Shown here: one piece after another, positions 14,771-23,600 of the stretch
How the letters are laid out: each line of letters starts with the position of its first letter
Numbering within the stretch: position 1 is the stretch's first letter
Assembly (NCBI GenBank): GCA_010092855.1
Contig: JAADYV010000110.1
Span: 1 to 32,891 of the forward strand
From: Chloroflexota bacterium
Lineage (GTDB): Bacteria > Chloroflexota > Anaerolineae > Aggregatilineales > Aggregatilineaceae
DNA: 32,891 nt
Direction: 5' to 3'
The notes under the pieces: model-generated
Told to the model about the DNA's origin: nothing
The model's input: only the letters and a program-made list of their open reading frames with translations
The model's database searches: none
Translations under genes and position numbers: made by a program

Positions 14771-17700
14771 TCAGTTTGCTTTGGGCAACGTGAGGTGAAA
14801 ACAACTGCCAACCCCCGGCTCGCTTTCTACCCAAACCTGCCCGCGATGTCCTTCGACAACCTGCCGTACAATCGCCAATCCTAAACCCGTGCCCCCAAAA
14901 CGCCGCGTTGTCCCACTGTCTACCTGGTAAAAACGCCGGAATATCTTCTCGTATTGATCTACCTCAATCCCGATGCCAAAGTCCTGCACAAAAGCGTGCA
15001 GCATCGGCCCTTCCGTATCTTCGACCACCAGTTCAACCCGGTTCGCGTCTGGACTGAACTTGATCGCGTTCTCCAACAATTCCTCGAACACGGCTCCGAT
15101 ACGCACTGGATCGGCATGAACCAGCGGCAAGTCGGCGGGAATGTCAAACGCAATCTCAATCTCGCGTTCGCGTGTCTGACTGTTGACCGTGTGAATTGCC
15201 AGCTCGATAACCTGCTGCAGATTGATGGGTTTGGGAGCCAGGTGCTGGGCTTCTGTCTGCTGCACCGCCACGATATCTCTGACCAGGTTCGCCAACTGGA
15301 TGGACTTGTTGAGTACCAATCGGACCGTTTCTTGCTGCTCCAGATTGATGGAGCCGAAGGCTTCGTCTAGCAGCAGTCGCAGATAGCCCAGGATATGCGT
15401 CAACGGTGTCTGCAACTCGTGGGACAGATTTTGCAGCAGTTCATTCTTGATACGGTCGGACTCCTGCAATTCCCGGTATGCCGCTTCCAGGGCCGCTGCA
15501 CGTTGTTCTTGCGCTGCGTACAACTGGGCGTTTTCCATCGCGTTGCCCACCACGTTGGTAATGCCCTGGCACAAGGAGAGTTCGGCGTCGTCGAATACCC
15601 GGTTTTCGTGCTTGGAGTCGATGAGTTTAACCAGGCCGCCAGGTTCCCCACGAATGAGCAACGGTGCCACCAGGCAAATGCAGCCCCCGATCGCGCGCAA
15701 GTAATGCTGTTCTGCCAGGTCACTTTCCAACTCTTGCTGCTGTAGCGTGAGCGCGGTGCCAGTTTTCAGGACGCGCTCCAGGTTGGCGTAGCGCGCTACA
15801 TCCCACATTTTGCCAGTCTGTTTTAGCCATAGCGCATGTCCTACTTCGCGCAGAATACGCACCGCCTGCTCAGCGTGATCCCAATAACCAACGCTGCACC
15901 AGCGTGCCCCGCTCGCCTGCGACACGCGCTGACACAAATCGGTCAGGTTGGACCGCGACCACCACTCGTCTGTTCCATGGACCTCAAGCTCCGATTGCCA
16001 GGCGGTGACCACTTCCATCACGGCAGTGGTATAGGGTGAAGCCAGCTCGTTGTCGGAGCGCTCATCGTACAAGGCGACGATGCCGACGGTTGCGCCCACG
16101 ATTTTGATCGGGAACCCGGCTTTGATGCGCATCCCGGAGGGGTTCATCTCGTCTACCCAATCGGTGTCGCTGGTATCGCCCAGGTCATCGGCCAAGACTG
16201 GTGTACCGAATTCCAGCACTGCGCGCGTAATCGACAGCTGTTCGAACTGGCGCAATGGACCATAACCCGGTAGCCAGTAGGCATTCACCACTTCCACGAG
16301 AGTGCGCAGGCTGTTGGTCTGTTGTTTCCAATCGGTGATCAGCACCCGCTCGACGCGCAACGCCATGCTTAGCAGGCGCGCGATCCGCTCCAGGATGTCG
16401 CCAAAGTCCAGGGTGGACGACGCCGCTGCACTGGCATCCAACAATGTGCTCAATTCGGTCACCCGGCGGCGCATCTGGTCCAGCAGGTGCGCGTTTTCGA
16501 TAGCAATTGACGCAGACCCAGCCAGGTTTTCGAGCATTTCCAGGTCTTGTTCATCGAACGCGCCGTCAGTTTTGTTAACGACTTCCAACACACCGAGTAC
16601 CGTATCCGATGCGACCAACGGCACGATCAGCAACGAGTGCAAATCCGCGCTATAGGCCGCGGCGTATTCATCCAGAAATTGCACGTCATGGACTCCGTTC
16701 ACCACAAGCTGGGATTTACCTGTGCTGGCCACCCAACCAGCCAGACCTTCCCCCCAGACAACGGTATCCCGGCCAACATGTCGTCCATTGGGCCCGGCGG
16801 ATGCCACCGCATCCAGCGCATTGGTTCCCCCGTTGGTATGCAGCAGCGATGCCGACACCCCCTGCACAATCTCTAGCGCAGAAGCCACGCAGGTTACGAC
16901 CACTTCGTCAAACGAACGCGCTGATGTGATCGCGTCTGAGGCTCGCTTGATGGCCTGCAACCGCTGAGTCTGCCGGGTGAGCGCCGCTTCATTGCGCTGG
17001 ATATCGGACAGATCAGTGACCACCATTACCGTGTTATCGCCCTCTTCGTCCGGTGAGGGCATGATAGCCTGCGAGAGCAGCACCGGGACAACCTTCTCCT
17101 CGCTGGTAAACAGCATTTGAGAGAACGGCAATGTGCCGCGGCGCTCTCCAGTCAAACTCGCAACAAGCTGGTTCCGACTGCCGGGGTGAAAGATCACTCC
17201 CACGCTCTGGCCATACAGCGTAGTGCGCGAATAGCCGGTGAGTTGTAGCAAACGGTTGTTAACGTAGAGAATCCTGGCAGCCTGGTCTACGACAACCAGC
17301 CCTTCTCCCATTGTATCCAACACCATCCGCCGAAAAGCCTGTTCCGCGCGCATTTGTTCTTCGCGCACAGCCAGATCCGCTTGCAACCGGGCATTGGTGA
17401 CCACCATCGCGGCCTGATTACCTAGCGCGGTGATAAGCTGCTGGTGTTGCGCGGTTTCATTCAGGGGCGTTTCTGCTGTCGCCAGGACCATGATACCGAT
17501 GGTTTGCTGCGACATGCTAAGCGGCCAGACTGAGATGTAGTCCAATTCAAAAGCAGAACAAGCGTGAGACAGGCTTGCGCCAAACGCCGCCAACCCTTCC
17601 AGTTCGGTACAGGCGAGGTTGATCAAAGGCGTGCGTGAATCCATCGCCTGCACCAGCCGGTTTTCACTACCAGACAGCGGAAACCGTATCCCTGGCTGCT

Positions 17701-18307
17701 CGCCATACACGGCGGCCAAAAATTCATACAGGACTTCGGGAGCCTGGTTCATGGCCAGTGTCAGATGCGTCAGCCACTGGCTTTCGACATCCGCCACCAG
17801 CAGCCACACCAGGTCGCAGGGTAACGATGCAAGGGCTGCTTGCGCTGTTTCTGACAATAACCGGTGATAATCGGAGTGAGGTAGTTCATTGAAAAAGACC
17901 AGGCGCTCCAACCGGTCCATCAGGTCGGGCACCTGAAATGGTTTGTTGAGGTAGTCAACCGCTCCAGCCAGCAGCCCCTCCGCGCGTGCATCCACCATGC
18001 CGCGCTCCGACACCAGGATCACGGGAATGTTTGTTGTCTCCGGCATCAACCGCAAGCGGCGGCACATTTCGATGCCGTCTACTTCCGACAGCAAAACGTC
18101 CATCAAAATGACATCGGGCTGATACTCTGCTGCCAGGGTCAGGATAGGCTGTCCCTCAGTAGCGATCAGCGTGTCATATCCTTCGCGCTGTAACCACTCC
18201 GGCAGCAGCCCTACAGCCTCGGGTGTTTCGTTAATAATGAGTATTTTCGGACTTGTAGAGCTCATCTCATCGACAATCCATAATCGCACAGAAACGGGGA
18301 CGTTCAT
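14771..18307 (-). CDS. Multi-sensor histidine kinase (receiver - GAF - PAS - GAF repeats - HisKA - HATPase)
   Basis: An 1178-residue soluble sensor kinase with no clear membrane segments. Order: receiver-like domain (about 20-135; phosphoacceptor in LMDVLL, Lys in LNKPF), GAF-like domain (about 150-310), PAS domain (about 325-440, LDTMGEGLVVVD), two or three GAF domains (about 450-920), a HisKA domain with the H-box LSHELQTPL (His near 962), and HATPase_c with N-box ENAIKFS, G1 DFGIGI and G2 GGTGLGLAIV. The kinase part looks intact. In the receiver the usual paired acids are replaced (IINETPE). Many GAF domains suggest detection of small ligands, cyclic nucleotides or redox state in the cytoplasm. 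Start: ATG 18307 has GGGGA close upstream; an internal ATG at 18265 is an alternative. Its likely partner is the receiver gene at 14064-14669. Confidence 0.93.
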   Translation of the reverse strand: MNVPVSVRLWIVDEMSSTSPKILIINETPEAVGLLPEWLQREGYDTLIATEGQPILTLAAEYQPDVILMDVLLSEVDGIEMCRRLRLMPETTNIPVILVSERGMVDARAEGLLAGAVDYLNKPFQVPDLMDRLERLVFFNELPHSDYHRLLSETAQAALASLPCDLVWLLVADVESQWLTHLTLAMNQAPEVLYEFLAAVYGEQPGIRFPLSGSENRLVQAMDSRTPLINLACTELEGLAAFGASLSHACSAFELDYISVWPLSMSQQTIGIMVLATAETPLNETAQHQQLITALGNQAAMVVTNARLQADLAVREEQMRAEQAFRRMVLDTMGEGLVVVDQAARILYVNNRLLQLTGYSRTTLYGQSVGVIFHPGSRNQLVASLTGERRGTLPFSQMLFTSEEKVVPVLLSQAIMPSPDEEGDNTVMVVTDLSDIQRNEAALTRQTQRLQAIKRASDAITSARSFDEVVVTCVASALEIVQGVSASLLHTNGGTNALDAVASAGPNGRHVGRDTVVWGEGLAGWVASTGKSQLVVNGVHDVQFLDEYAAAYSADLHSLLIVPLVASDTVLGVLEVVNKTDGAFDEQDLEMLENLAGSASIAIENAHLLDQMRRRVTELSTLLDASAAASSTLDFGDILERIARLLSMALRVERVLITDWKQQTNSLRTLVEVVNAYWLPGYGPLRQFEQLSITRAVLEFGTPVLADDLGDTSDTDWVDEMNPSGMRIKAGFPIKIVGATVGIVALYDERSDNELASPYTTAVMEVVTAWQSELEVHGTDEWWSRSNLTDLCQRVSQASGARWCSVGYWDHAEQAVRILREVGHALWLKQTGKMWDVARYANLERVLKTGTALTLQQQELESDLAEQHYLRAIGGCICLVAPLLIRGEPGGLVKLIDSKHENRVFDDAELSLCQGITNVVGNAMENAQLYAAQEQRAAALEAAYRELQESDRIKNELLQNLSHELQTPLTHILGYLRLLLDEAFGSINLEQQETVRLVLNKSIQLANLVRDIVAVQQTEAQHLAPKPINLQQVIELAIHTVNSQTREREIEIAFDIPADLPLVHADPVRIGAVFEELLENAIKFSPDANRVELVVEDTEGPMLHAFVQDFGIGIEVDQYEKIFRRFYQVDSGTTRRFGGTGLGLAIVRQVVEGHRGQVWVESEPGVGSCFHLTLPKAN

Positions 18308-18375
18308 GTGTCCCCGCGATTAGGTTGTGTTGACATTTGTCCTCAGCGCAAAGTCGATTTCAGGCGAAAATGCCA

Positions 18376-18396
18376 ACACTAACTAGTGTCATTATA
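18376..18396 (-). promoter_or_regulatory. Candidate kinase promoter with overlapping palindromic operator
   Basis: Minus-strand TATAAT (18391-18396) lies about 85 bases before the kinase start. Directly after it is ACACTA-GT-TAGTGT read on the minus strand (18376-18389), a perfect six-bp inverted repeat with a two-base spacer, placed over the expected transcription start. The -35 is poor, as often at activated promoters. The geometry suggests a repressor site, but this is inference. Confidence 0.45.
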
Positions 18397-18746
18397 CTCT
18401 AATAAAGCAATCCAATGGAACCATAATCCTCTCTTTTTCCTAAATTTTTCGTTTATACCACACTATCCATACCCAAACGCAAGACATACTCATTCACAGC
18501 CAGCGACCGCTCTGTTACAGTGAGCAGTGCGTCTGCCAGCGGTTTGGTCTGTAACACAAGGGATTCCCCTGGTGATTAAGGCATATCGTATGGTGTTTAC
18601 GCATCACCTGCAGGAGAAGCCGCATGTGATACCAGCCCTCAAAGCATCCCAACAGGAGGTCGGTAGGTACCTCTAACACGACATAGGCTCCCGTAAGGCT
18701 GGGTTCCGAAGTGACACTGCGCATGGTGACAGGTGGCTTCTGCCAC
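18397..18746. other. Long intergenic stretch without a recognised gene
   Basis: This lies between the divergently transcribed kinase and aminotransferase operons. The part near 18400-18480 is AT-rich. Further on there are possible RNA hairpins: GAGGT/ACCTC near 18656-18673, and AGGTGGC-TTCT-GCCACTT near 18731-18748. A 91-codon minus-strand frame exists (18515-18790) but begins with TTG, lacks a ribosome binding site and has no recognisable motif. I recognise no riboswitch class or tRNA here. Confidence 0.35.
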
Positions 18747-18807
18747 TTGGCCGGGCTGCCGCTCTCCCGTATAGTAGATGTATAGTCCAAAACAGTCTGG
18801 TTAGACT
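18747..18807 (+). promoter_or_regulatory. Candidate promoter and hairpin of the amino-acid oxidation operon
   Basis: TTGGCC (18747-18752), a 17-base spacer and TATAGT (18770-18775) form a plausible sigma70 promoter about 70 bases before the aminotransferase start. Downstream, AGTCT-GGTT-AGACT (18794-18807) is an inverted repeat in the untranslated leader, possibly an operator or small hairpin. GAGGT precedes the start codon at 18845. Confidence 0.5.
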
Positions 18808-18844
18808 ACCCTAATAAAGATGTTAAGGATAAACGAGGTAGCTT

Positions 18845-20080
18845 ATGAGTATATTGTGGGAGTCGCGTTATGCGTTGCGCATGGAACGCATGACGAGTTC
18901 CATGATTCGAGAATTATTGAAACTCACCCAAAGACCCGAAGTTATATCTTTTGCTGGTGGCCTGCCTGCCGCCGAATATTTCCCAGTCAATAGATTTCAA
19001 GATGTGTGCCAGCGCGTGTTGGCTGACAACGCCCACTTTGCGCTGCAATATGGTCCCACCGAAGGATATCCCCCGCTGCGCGAATTTATCGCCGAACGCT
19101 TGAGTCGAGAGAACTTCTGCATTACCGCCGACAATGTGTTGATCACCTCTGGCTCGCAGCAAGCACTCAGCCTCATTGGTGCGTTGTTGATCAACCCCGG
19201 CGACAAAGTGCTGGTCGAACAGCCTACCTACCTGGGCGCGGTGCAGGCGTTTTCATCCTACCAGACAGGCTATATCGGTGTACCCACCGATGACGACGGC
19301 ATTCGCACTGATTTGCTGCCAGACGCCATGCGCCAGGGGCCGAAGTTCATGTATATTCTGCCCAACTTCCAGAACCCGGCAGGTGTCACCATCAGCTATG
19401 ACCGGCGCGTGGAACTGGTACGTTTGTCTCAGGAACAAGGCGTGCCCATCGTCGAAGATGACCCGTATGGCGAACTGCGCTATGAAGGAGAGCACATCCG
19501 ATCCCTGGTGGCTATCGACGCGGAGTTGAACACCTCCAGCGATGACTGCTATACTGGCAATGTGATCTACCTGGGCACGTTCTCCAAAACGCTGGCCCCC
19601 GGTCTGCGGATTGCGTATGTCGTCGCGCCGCCGGAGGTGATCTCCAAGCTGGTGCAGTTGAAGCAAGCCGCCGACCTGCATACCAGCACGTTCAACCAGA
19701 TGGTGATCTACGAGGTGGCCAAAGACGGCTTCATCGACGAACACGTCGCCAACCTGGTGGATGTTTACCAGAAACGCCGTGACGCGATGCTGGGCGCATT
19801 GGATCGCTTCATGCCGCCCGAAGTCCGCTGGACCCATCCGCAGGGTGGTCTGTTCCTGTGGATGCATCTGCCGCAGGGCATGTCGGACCGCGCCTTGTTC
19901 GAAGCGGCAGTGGAACGCAATGTCGCGTTTGTGCCTGGCGGTTCCTTTTTCACTGTGCCCGATCCCCCACCGACAGCCCGTTTGAATTTCTCGTGTGTGA
20001 ACGAAGAGCACATCATCGAAGGCATCCAGCGCCTGTGCGAAGCCTACCAGGAACAGGCGCGCACCCTGGCTGCTCACTAA
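18845..20080 (+). CDS. PLP-dependent aminotransferase, class I fold
   Basis: A 411-residue cytoplasmic enzyme that moves an amino group from an amino acid to a 2-oxoacid. The PLP-binding Lys is K248 in GTFSKTLAPGLRIAY. PNFQNPAGVT supplies the conserved Asn, DDPYGELRY the Asp that contacts the pyridine nitrogen, and the C-terminal part has LNFSCV with a likely substrate-gripping Arg just before it. The sequence is like the 2-aminoadipate/aromatic/branched-chain (LysN-like) group without a GntR domain, a group of broad specificity, so I do not name a substrate. It is the first gene of an operon with a CoA-transferase and a 2-oxoacid:ferredoxin oxidoreductase, which points to amino-acid catabolism through a 2-oxoacid. 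Confidence 0.93.
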   Translation: MSILWESRYALRMERMTSSMIRELLKLTQRPEVISFAGGLPAAEYFPVNRFQDVCQRVLADNAHFALQYGPTEGYPPLREFIAERLSRENFCITADNVLITSGSQQALSLIGALLINPGDKVLVEQPTYLGAVQAFSSYQTGYIGVPTDDDGIRTDLLPDAMRQGPKFMYILPNFQNPAGVTISYDRRVELVRLSQEQGVPIVEDDPYGELRYEGEHIRSLVAIDAELNTSSDDCYTGNVIYLGTFSKTLAPGLRIAYVVAPPEVISKLVQLKQAADLHTSTFNQMVIYEVAKDGFIDEHVANLVDVYQKRRDAMLGALDRFMPPEVRWTHPQGGLFLWMHLPQGMSDRALFEAAVERNVAFVPGGSFFTVPDPPPTARLNFSCVNEEHIIEGIQRLCEAYQEQARTLAAH

Positions 20081-20101
20081 CTTACGGAGAGATAACGCTA
20101 C

Positions 20102-21433
20102 ATGATGGATTGGTTAGGTCAATACGAACCCAAAAAAGTTACGGCTGAAGAAGCGGTCGGTGTGCTCAAATCTGGCTATCGCATCTTCGTCACCGGAAAC
20201 TGCTCAGTACCGCAGACGGTGATGGAAGCGCTCAATCAGCGCGCGCCGGAACTGGAGAACCTGTCGCTGATTCAGGTGTTGACCATCGGGAAAGCCGACT
20301 ACGTAAAGCCAGAGCTGGTGCCACACCTGCGCGTTAACAGCTTATTCATTAGCGCCAACGTGCGCGAAGCGGTCAACGATGGACGGGCCGATTTTACGCC
20401 CGTCTTTTTGTCCGAAATTCCCAGCCTGTTCAAATCTGGGCAACTGCCGCTCGATGTCTCGCTGATCCAGGTGTCGCCCCCAGACAAATACGGTTACTGT
20501 TCCTACGGCGTGGAAGTCGGCGTGACCAAAACCGCCGCCGAAAGCTCCAAGATCGTGATCGCTGAAGTCAACCCCAACATGCCCCGCACGCTGGGCGACA
20601 GTTTTATCCACGTATCCAAGCTGGACTACGTGGTCGAAGTTGACTATGCGCTGCCCGAAGTGCACATGGCAGTGTCCTCGCCAGAGCAGGAAGCCATCGC
20701 TAATCACCTGGCCGCCATGATTCCCGACGGCGCGACACTGCAAATGGGCATCGGTGGCATTCCCGACGCCGTACTGAAGAAGTTGCAGAACCACAAGCAT
20801 CTTGGCGTGCACACCGAGTTGTTTTCGGACGGTGTGGTGGACCTGGTGGAAGCGGGCGTGATCACCAACGAGCGCAAGACGTTCCACCCGGGCAAGATCA
20901 TCGCCGGGTTTATGCTTGGCACACAGCGCCTGTACGAATTCGTGGACGACAATCCCATTGTGGAACTGCATCCCACTGAATACATCAACGACCCGTTCAA
21001 CATCGCCAAAAACGACCGCATGGTGTCGATCAACTCCGCCATCCAGGTGGACCTGACCGGCCAGGTCTGCGCCGACAGCATTGGCCCCCGCTTCTATTCC
21101 GGCGTGGGCGGCCAGGTGGACTTTGTCCGTGGGGCAGCACGCAGCAAAGGCGGGATGCCGATCATCGCCTTCCCCAGCACCGCCAAAAATGGCGAAATCA
21201 GCCGTATTGTGCCCACGCTGACCCCCGGTTCCGGCGTGATCACGTCGCGCAACGACGTGCACTACATCGCCACTGAATACGGCGTGGCAGATTTGTATGG
21301 CCGCACGATCCGCGAGCGTGCCCGCAGCCTGATCGAGATCGCACACCCCAAGTTCCGGGCCGAACTCGCGGAAACCGCCGAAGAGTTATATCACGTACCA
21401 AAATTCTTTGTACCTGAAATGCCCACTGAGTAA
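20102..21433 (+). CDS. Acetyl-CoA hydrolase/transferase-family CoA-transferase
   Basis: A 443-residue enzyme of the family that includes 4-hydroxybutyrate CoA-transferase and acetyl-CoA hydrolase/succinyl-CoA:acetate CoA-transferase. These enzymes move CoA from an acyl-CoA to a carboxylate through a glutamyl-CoA intermediate. The probable catalytic Glu is at about residue 239 in HTELFSDG. Gly-rich family motifs are MGIGGIPDAVL and GVGGQVDFVRGA. Two adjacent ATG codons (20102 and 20105) are possible starts; GGAGAG lies about ten bases upstream. The stop of the aminotransferase is 21 bases before it. In this operon it probably turns the acyl-CoA made by the oxidoreductase into a free acid plus acetyl-CoA or a similar product; true substrates are unknown. 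Confidence 0.92.
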   Translation: MMDWLGQYEPKKVTAEEAVGVLKSGYRIFVTGNCSVPQTVMEALNQRAPELENLSLIQVLTIGKADYVKPELVPHLRVNSLFISANVREAVNDGRADFTPVFLSEIPSLFKSGQLPLDVSLIQVSPPDKYGYCSYGVEVGVTKTAAESSKIVIAEVNPNMPRTLGDSFIHVSKLDYVVEVDYALPEVHMAVSSPEQEAIANHLAAMIPDGATLQMGIGGIPDAVLKKLQNHKHLGVHTELFSDGVVDLVEAGVITNERKTFHPGKIIAGFMLGTQRLYEFVDDNPIVELHPTEYINDPFNIAKNDRMVSINSAIQVDLTGQVCADSIGPRFYSGVGGQVDFVRGAARSKGGMPIIAFPSTAKNGEISRIVPTLTPGSGVITSRNDVHYIATEYGVADLYGRTIRERARSLIEIAHPKFRAELAETAEELYHVPKFFVPEMPTE

Positions 21434-21456
21434 GAGAAGACGAGGAGTTCATTGGA

Positions 21457-21714
21457 ATGGCAGCAAAGGGACGGATCGAAATCAACGAAGAACGCTGCAA
21501 AGGCTGCACGCTTTGTGCGCTGGCCTGTCCGCAGACCATCATCGAAATGGCCACTGATCGCGTGAACGCTAAAGGATATTACCCGGCCTTGCTGGTTGAT
21601 CCCGACGTGAAATGCACCGGATGTGCGCTGTGCGCGGTTGCCTGTCCCGACGTCTGTATTACGGTTTACCGGCAAGTCCCATCCAAGACGCGCCGCGCCG
21701 AAGCAGCGGTCTGA
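21457..21714 (+). CDS. 2[4Fe-4S] ferredoxin-type subunit (delta) of 2-oxoacid:ferredoxin oxidoreductase
   Basis: An 85-residue protein with two Cys motifs, CKGCTLCALACP and CTGCALCAVACP, each binding a [4Fe-4S] cluster. As the delta subunit it would pass electrons from the thiamine-diphosphate site toward ferredoxin. GAGGAG lies nine bases before the ATG. Its place directly before the alpha, beta and gamma genes makes the subunit role nearly certain. The basic tail after the second motif (about 67-85) is typical of such subunits. Confidence 0.94.
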   Translation: MAAKGRIEINEERCKGCTLCALACPQTIIEMATDRVNAKGYYPALLVDPDVKCTGCALCAVACPDVCITVYRQVPSKTRRAEAAV

Positions 21715-21732
21715 GGAAGGAAAATTAGCATT

Positions 21733-22791
21733 ATGCCTGTTGAATTGATGAAGGGTAACACCGCGCTGGCCGAAGCCGCCGTTCGCGCAGGGGTCGAGGC
21801 CTTTTTCGGATACCCGATCACCCCCCAAACAGAATTACTGGAACACATGTCGAAGCGCATGCCAGAACTGGGCCGCGCGTTTGTCCAAGCCGAAAGCGAA
21901 GTCGCCTCGATCAACATGGTCTACGGTGCTGCCTGTACTGGCACGCGCGTGATGACGTCGTCCTCCAGCCCCGGCATCAGCCTGATGCAAGAGGGTTTCT
22001 CCTACATCGCGTGCTCCGAAGTACCGTGTGTTGTGGTGGATGTGATGCGTGGCGGGCCGGGATTGGGCAACATTCAGCCTTCGCAATCGGACTACTTCCA
22101 GGTCACGCGCTCCGCCGGGCATGGCGATTATCACGCTATCGTGCTGGCTCCGTCCTCCGTGCAGGAAGCCGTTGACTTGATGGGTGACGCTTTTGACCTG
22201 GCCGACCAGTATCGCCACCTGGTGTTTGTGGTGGCCGATGGCTTGCTGGGGCAGATGATGGAACCGGCGGAGCTACCGCCGATGCAGCCCCTGCGTACCG
22301 AACGACCTGACTGGGCGTTGACCGGCGCAAATGGTCGTGACCCCAATATCATCACCTCGCTAGAACTTAGCGCGCCGGCATTGGAAGCAGTGAACGACCG
22401 GCTGCAGGCCAAGTTAAAAGTGATCCGGGAAACCGAACAGCGCTCGACCGAGAACATGACCAAAGACGCCCGGCTGGTAGTCGTAGGCTACGGCACGGCG
22501 GGACGCATTGCCGAAACCGCCGTCAAACAGGCACGCCGCGAAGGAATGCAGGTCGGCCTGTTCCGCCCCATCACGCTTTGGCCGTTCCCCGAACAGCGGC
22601 TCTCTGCCCTGACCGACCATGTCGAAGCCTTACTGGTGGTCGAGATGAACGCAGGCCAGATGGTGGAAGACGTCAAGCTGGCGGCTGGTGGCCAGATTCC
22701 GGTCGAGTTCTATGGCCGGACGGGGGGCGTGGTCCCGGTTCCCGAAGAAATCTATGACGCCATCGTCGAGTCGTATGAGAAGCTAGCGTAG
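21733..22791 (+). CDS. 2-oxoacid:ferredoxin oxidoreductase, alpha subunit
   Basis: A 352-residue subunit that holds the pyrimidine-binding part of the thiamine-diphosphate site. [21 protein letters not shown] (split: [24 protein letters not shown]) at the N-terminus, the acidic QAESEVASI motif (about 57-65; Glu activates the cofactor), the [16 protein letters not shown] segment, and a C-terminal domain with VVGYGTAGR define the family. It resembles proteins called VorB or KorA, but branched-chain versus 2-oxoglutarate or aryl-pyruvate preference cannot be told by eye. AGGAAGG lies about 12 bases upstream; the gap to the next gene is only 12 bases. Confidence 0.94.
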   Translation: MPVELMKGNTALAEAAVRAGVEAFFGYPITPQTELLEHMSKRMPELGRAFVQAESEVASINMVYGAACTGTRVMTSSSSPGISLMQEGFSYIACSEVPCVVVDVMRGGPGLGNIQPSQSDYFQVTRSAGHGDYHAIVLAPSSVQEAVDLMGDAFDLADQYRHLVFVVADGLLGQMMEPAELPPMQPLRTERPDWALTGANGRDPNIITSLELSAPALEAVNDRLQAKLKVIRETEQRSTENMTKDARLVVVGYGTAGRIAETAVKQARREGMQVGLFRPITLWPFPEQRLSALTDHVEALLVVEMNAGQMVEDVKLAAGGQIPVEFYGRTGGVVPVPEEIYDAIVESYEKLA

Positions 22792-22803
22792 GAGCATATA
22801 CAG

Positions 22804-23592
22804 ATGACATCCGCAGTAATGGTTGAAGAAAAAGTGGTTTACGAGCGGCCTGAATCGCTGGCCGACGTGGCAACGCACTACTGCCCCGGCTGCACGCACG
22901 GCATTGCCCACCGCATCGTGGCCGAAGTGTTAGACGAACTCGGCGTGCGCGACCGCACAATTGGGGTTTCCCCGGTTGGGTGTGCGGTGCTGGCCTATAA
23001 ATACTTTAATACTGACGGCGCAGAAGCCGCGCACGGACGCGCTCCCGCTATGGCCACCGGCATCAAGCGCGTGATGCCAGATCACGTTGTGTTTACCTAC
23101 CAGGGTGATGGTGATCTTGCCGCGATTGGCATTGCTGAGATCATCCACGCCGCCACGCGCGGTGAGAACATCACCACCATTTTTGTCAACAACGCAATCT
23201 ACGGCATGACGGGCGGCCAGATGGCGCCCACCACCCTCATCGGGCAGGAAACTACCTCGTCTCCCGGCGGACGCAGCCAGACCCTCACCGGCTTCCCAGT
23301 GCGCATGGCGGAACTGATGGCAGGCATCACGGGCAGCGCCTATATCGCGCGCCGCTCGCTGCACAATGTCAAAGAGATCAACACAGCCAAACGCGCGATC
23401 AAAACCGCGTTCCTGGCCCAATTGAATGGTCTGGGCTTCTCGATGGTTGAGCTGCTATCGACCTGCCCCACCAACTGGAAAGTGTCGCCTGCTGAAGCGC
23501 TGGCCTGGGTAGAAAGCGATATGGTGCCCTACTACCCATTGGGTGACTATAAAGTGGCCGAAGAAGTCAAGCCTTTGATGAAGAGAAGATAG
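22804..23592 (+). CDS. 2-oxoacid:ferredoxin oxidoreductase, beta (TPP-binding) subunit
   Basis: A 262-residue subunit binding the diphosphate of thiamine diphosphate. The cofactor motif is [10 protein letters not shown] followed by [16 protein letters not shown] (about 101-150). YCPGCTHG near residue 23 and GVSPVGCAV are typical of short beta subunits. This subunit probably also supports CoA-dependent cleavage together with the alpha subunit in the cytoplasm. The ATG has TAGGAG about ten bases upstream, and the gamma gene starts nine bases after the stop. Confidence 0.95.
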   Translation: MTSAVMVEEKVVYERPESLADVATHYCPGCTHGIAHRIVAEVLDELGVRDRTIGVSPVGCAVLAYKYFNTDGAEAAHGRAPAMATGIKRVMPDHVVFTYQGDGDLAAIGIAEIIHAATRGENITTIFVNNAIYGMTGGQMAPTTLIGQETTSSPGGRSQTLTGFPVRMAELMAGITGSAYIARRSLHNVKEINTAKRAIKTAFLAQLNGLGFSMVELLSTCPTNWKVSPAEALAWVESDMVPYYPLGDYKVAEEVKPLMKRR

Positions 23593-23600
23593 GGGCAACG

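Noticed and set aside
18515-18790. A 91-codon minus-strand open frame
   Set aside because: It begins at TTG, has no ribosome binding site, shows no recognisable motif, and overlaps the likely promoter of the aminotransferase operon.
20342-21346. A 334-codon open frame opposite the CoA-transferase gene
   Set aside because: Antisense shadow with no family motif; the sense strand encodes a clear enzyme within an operon.
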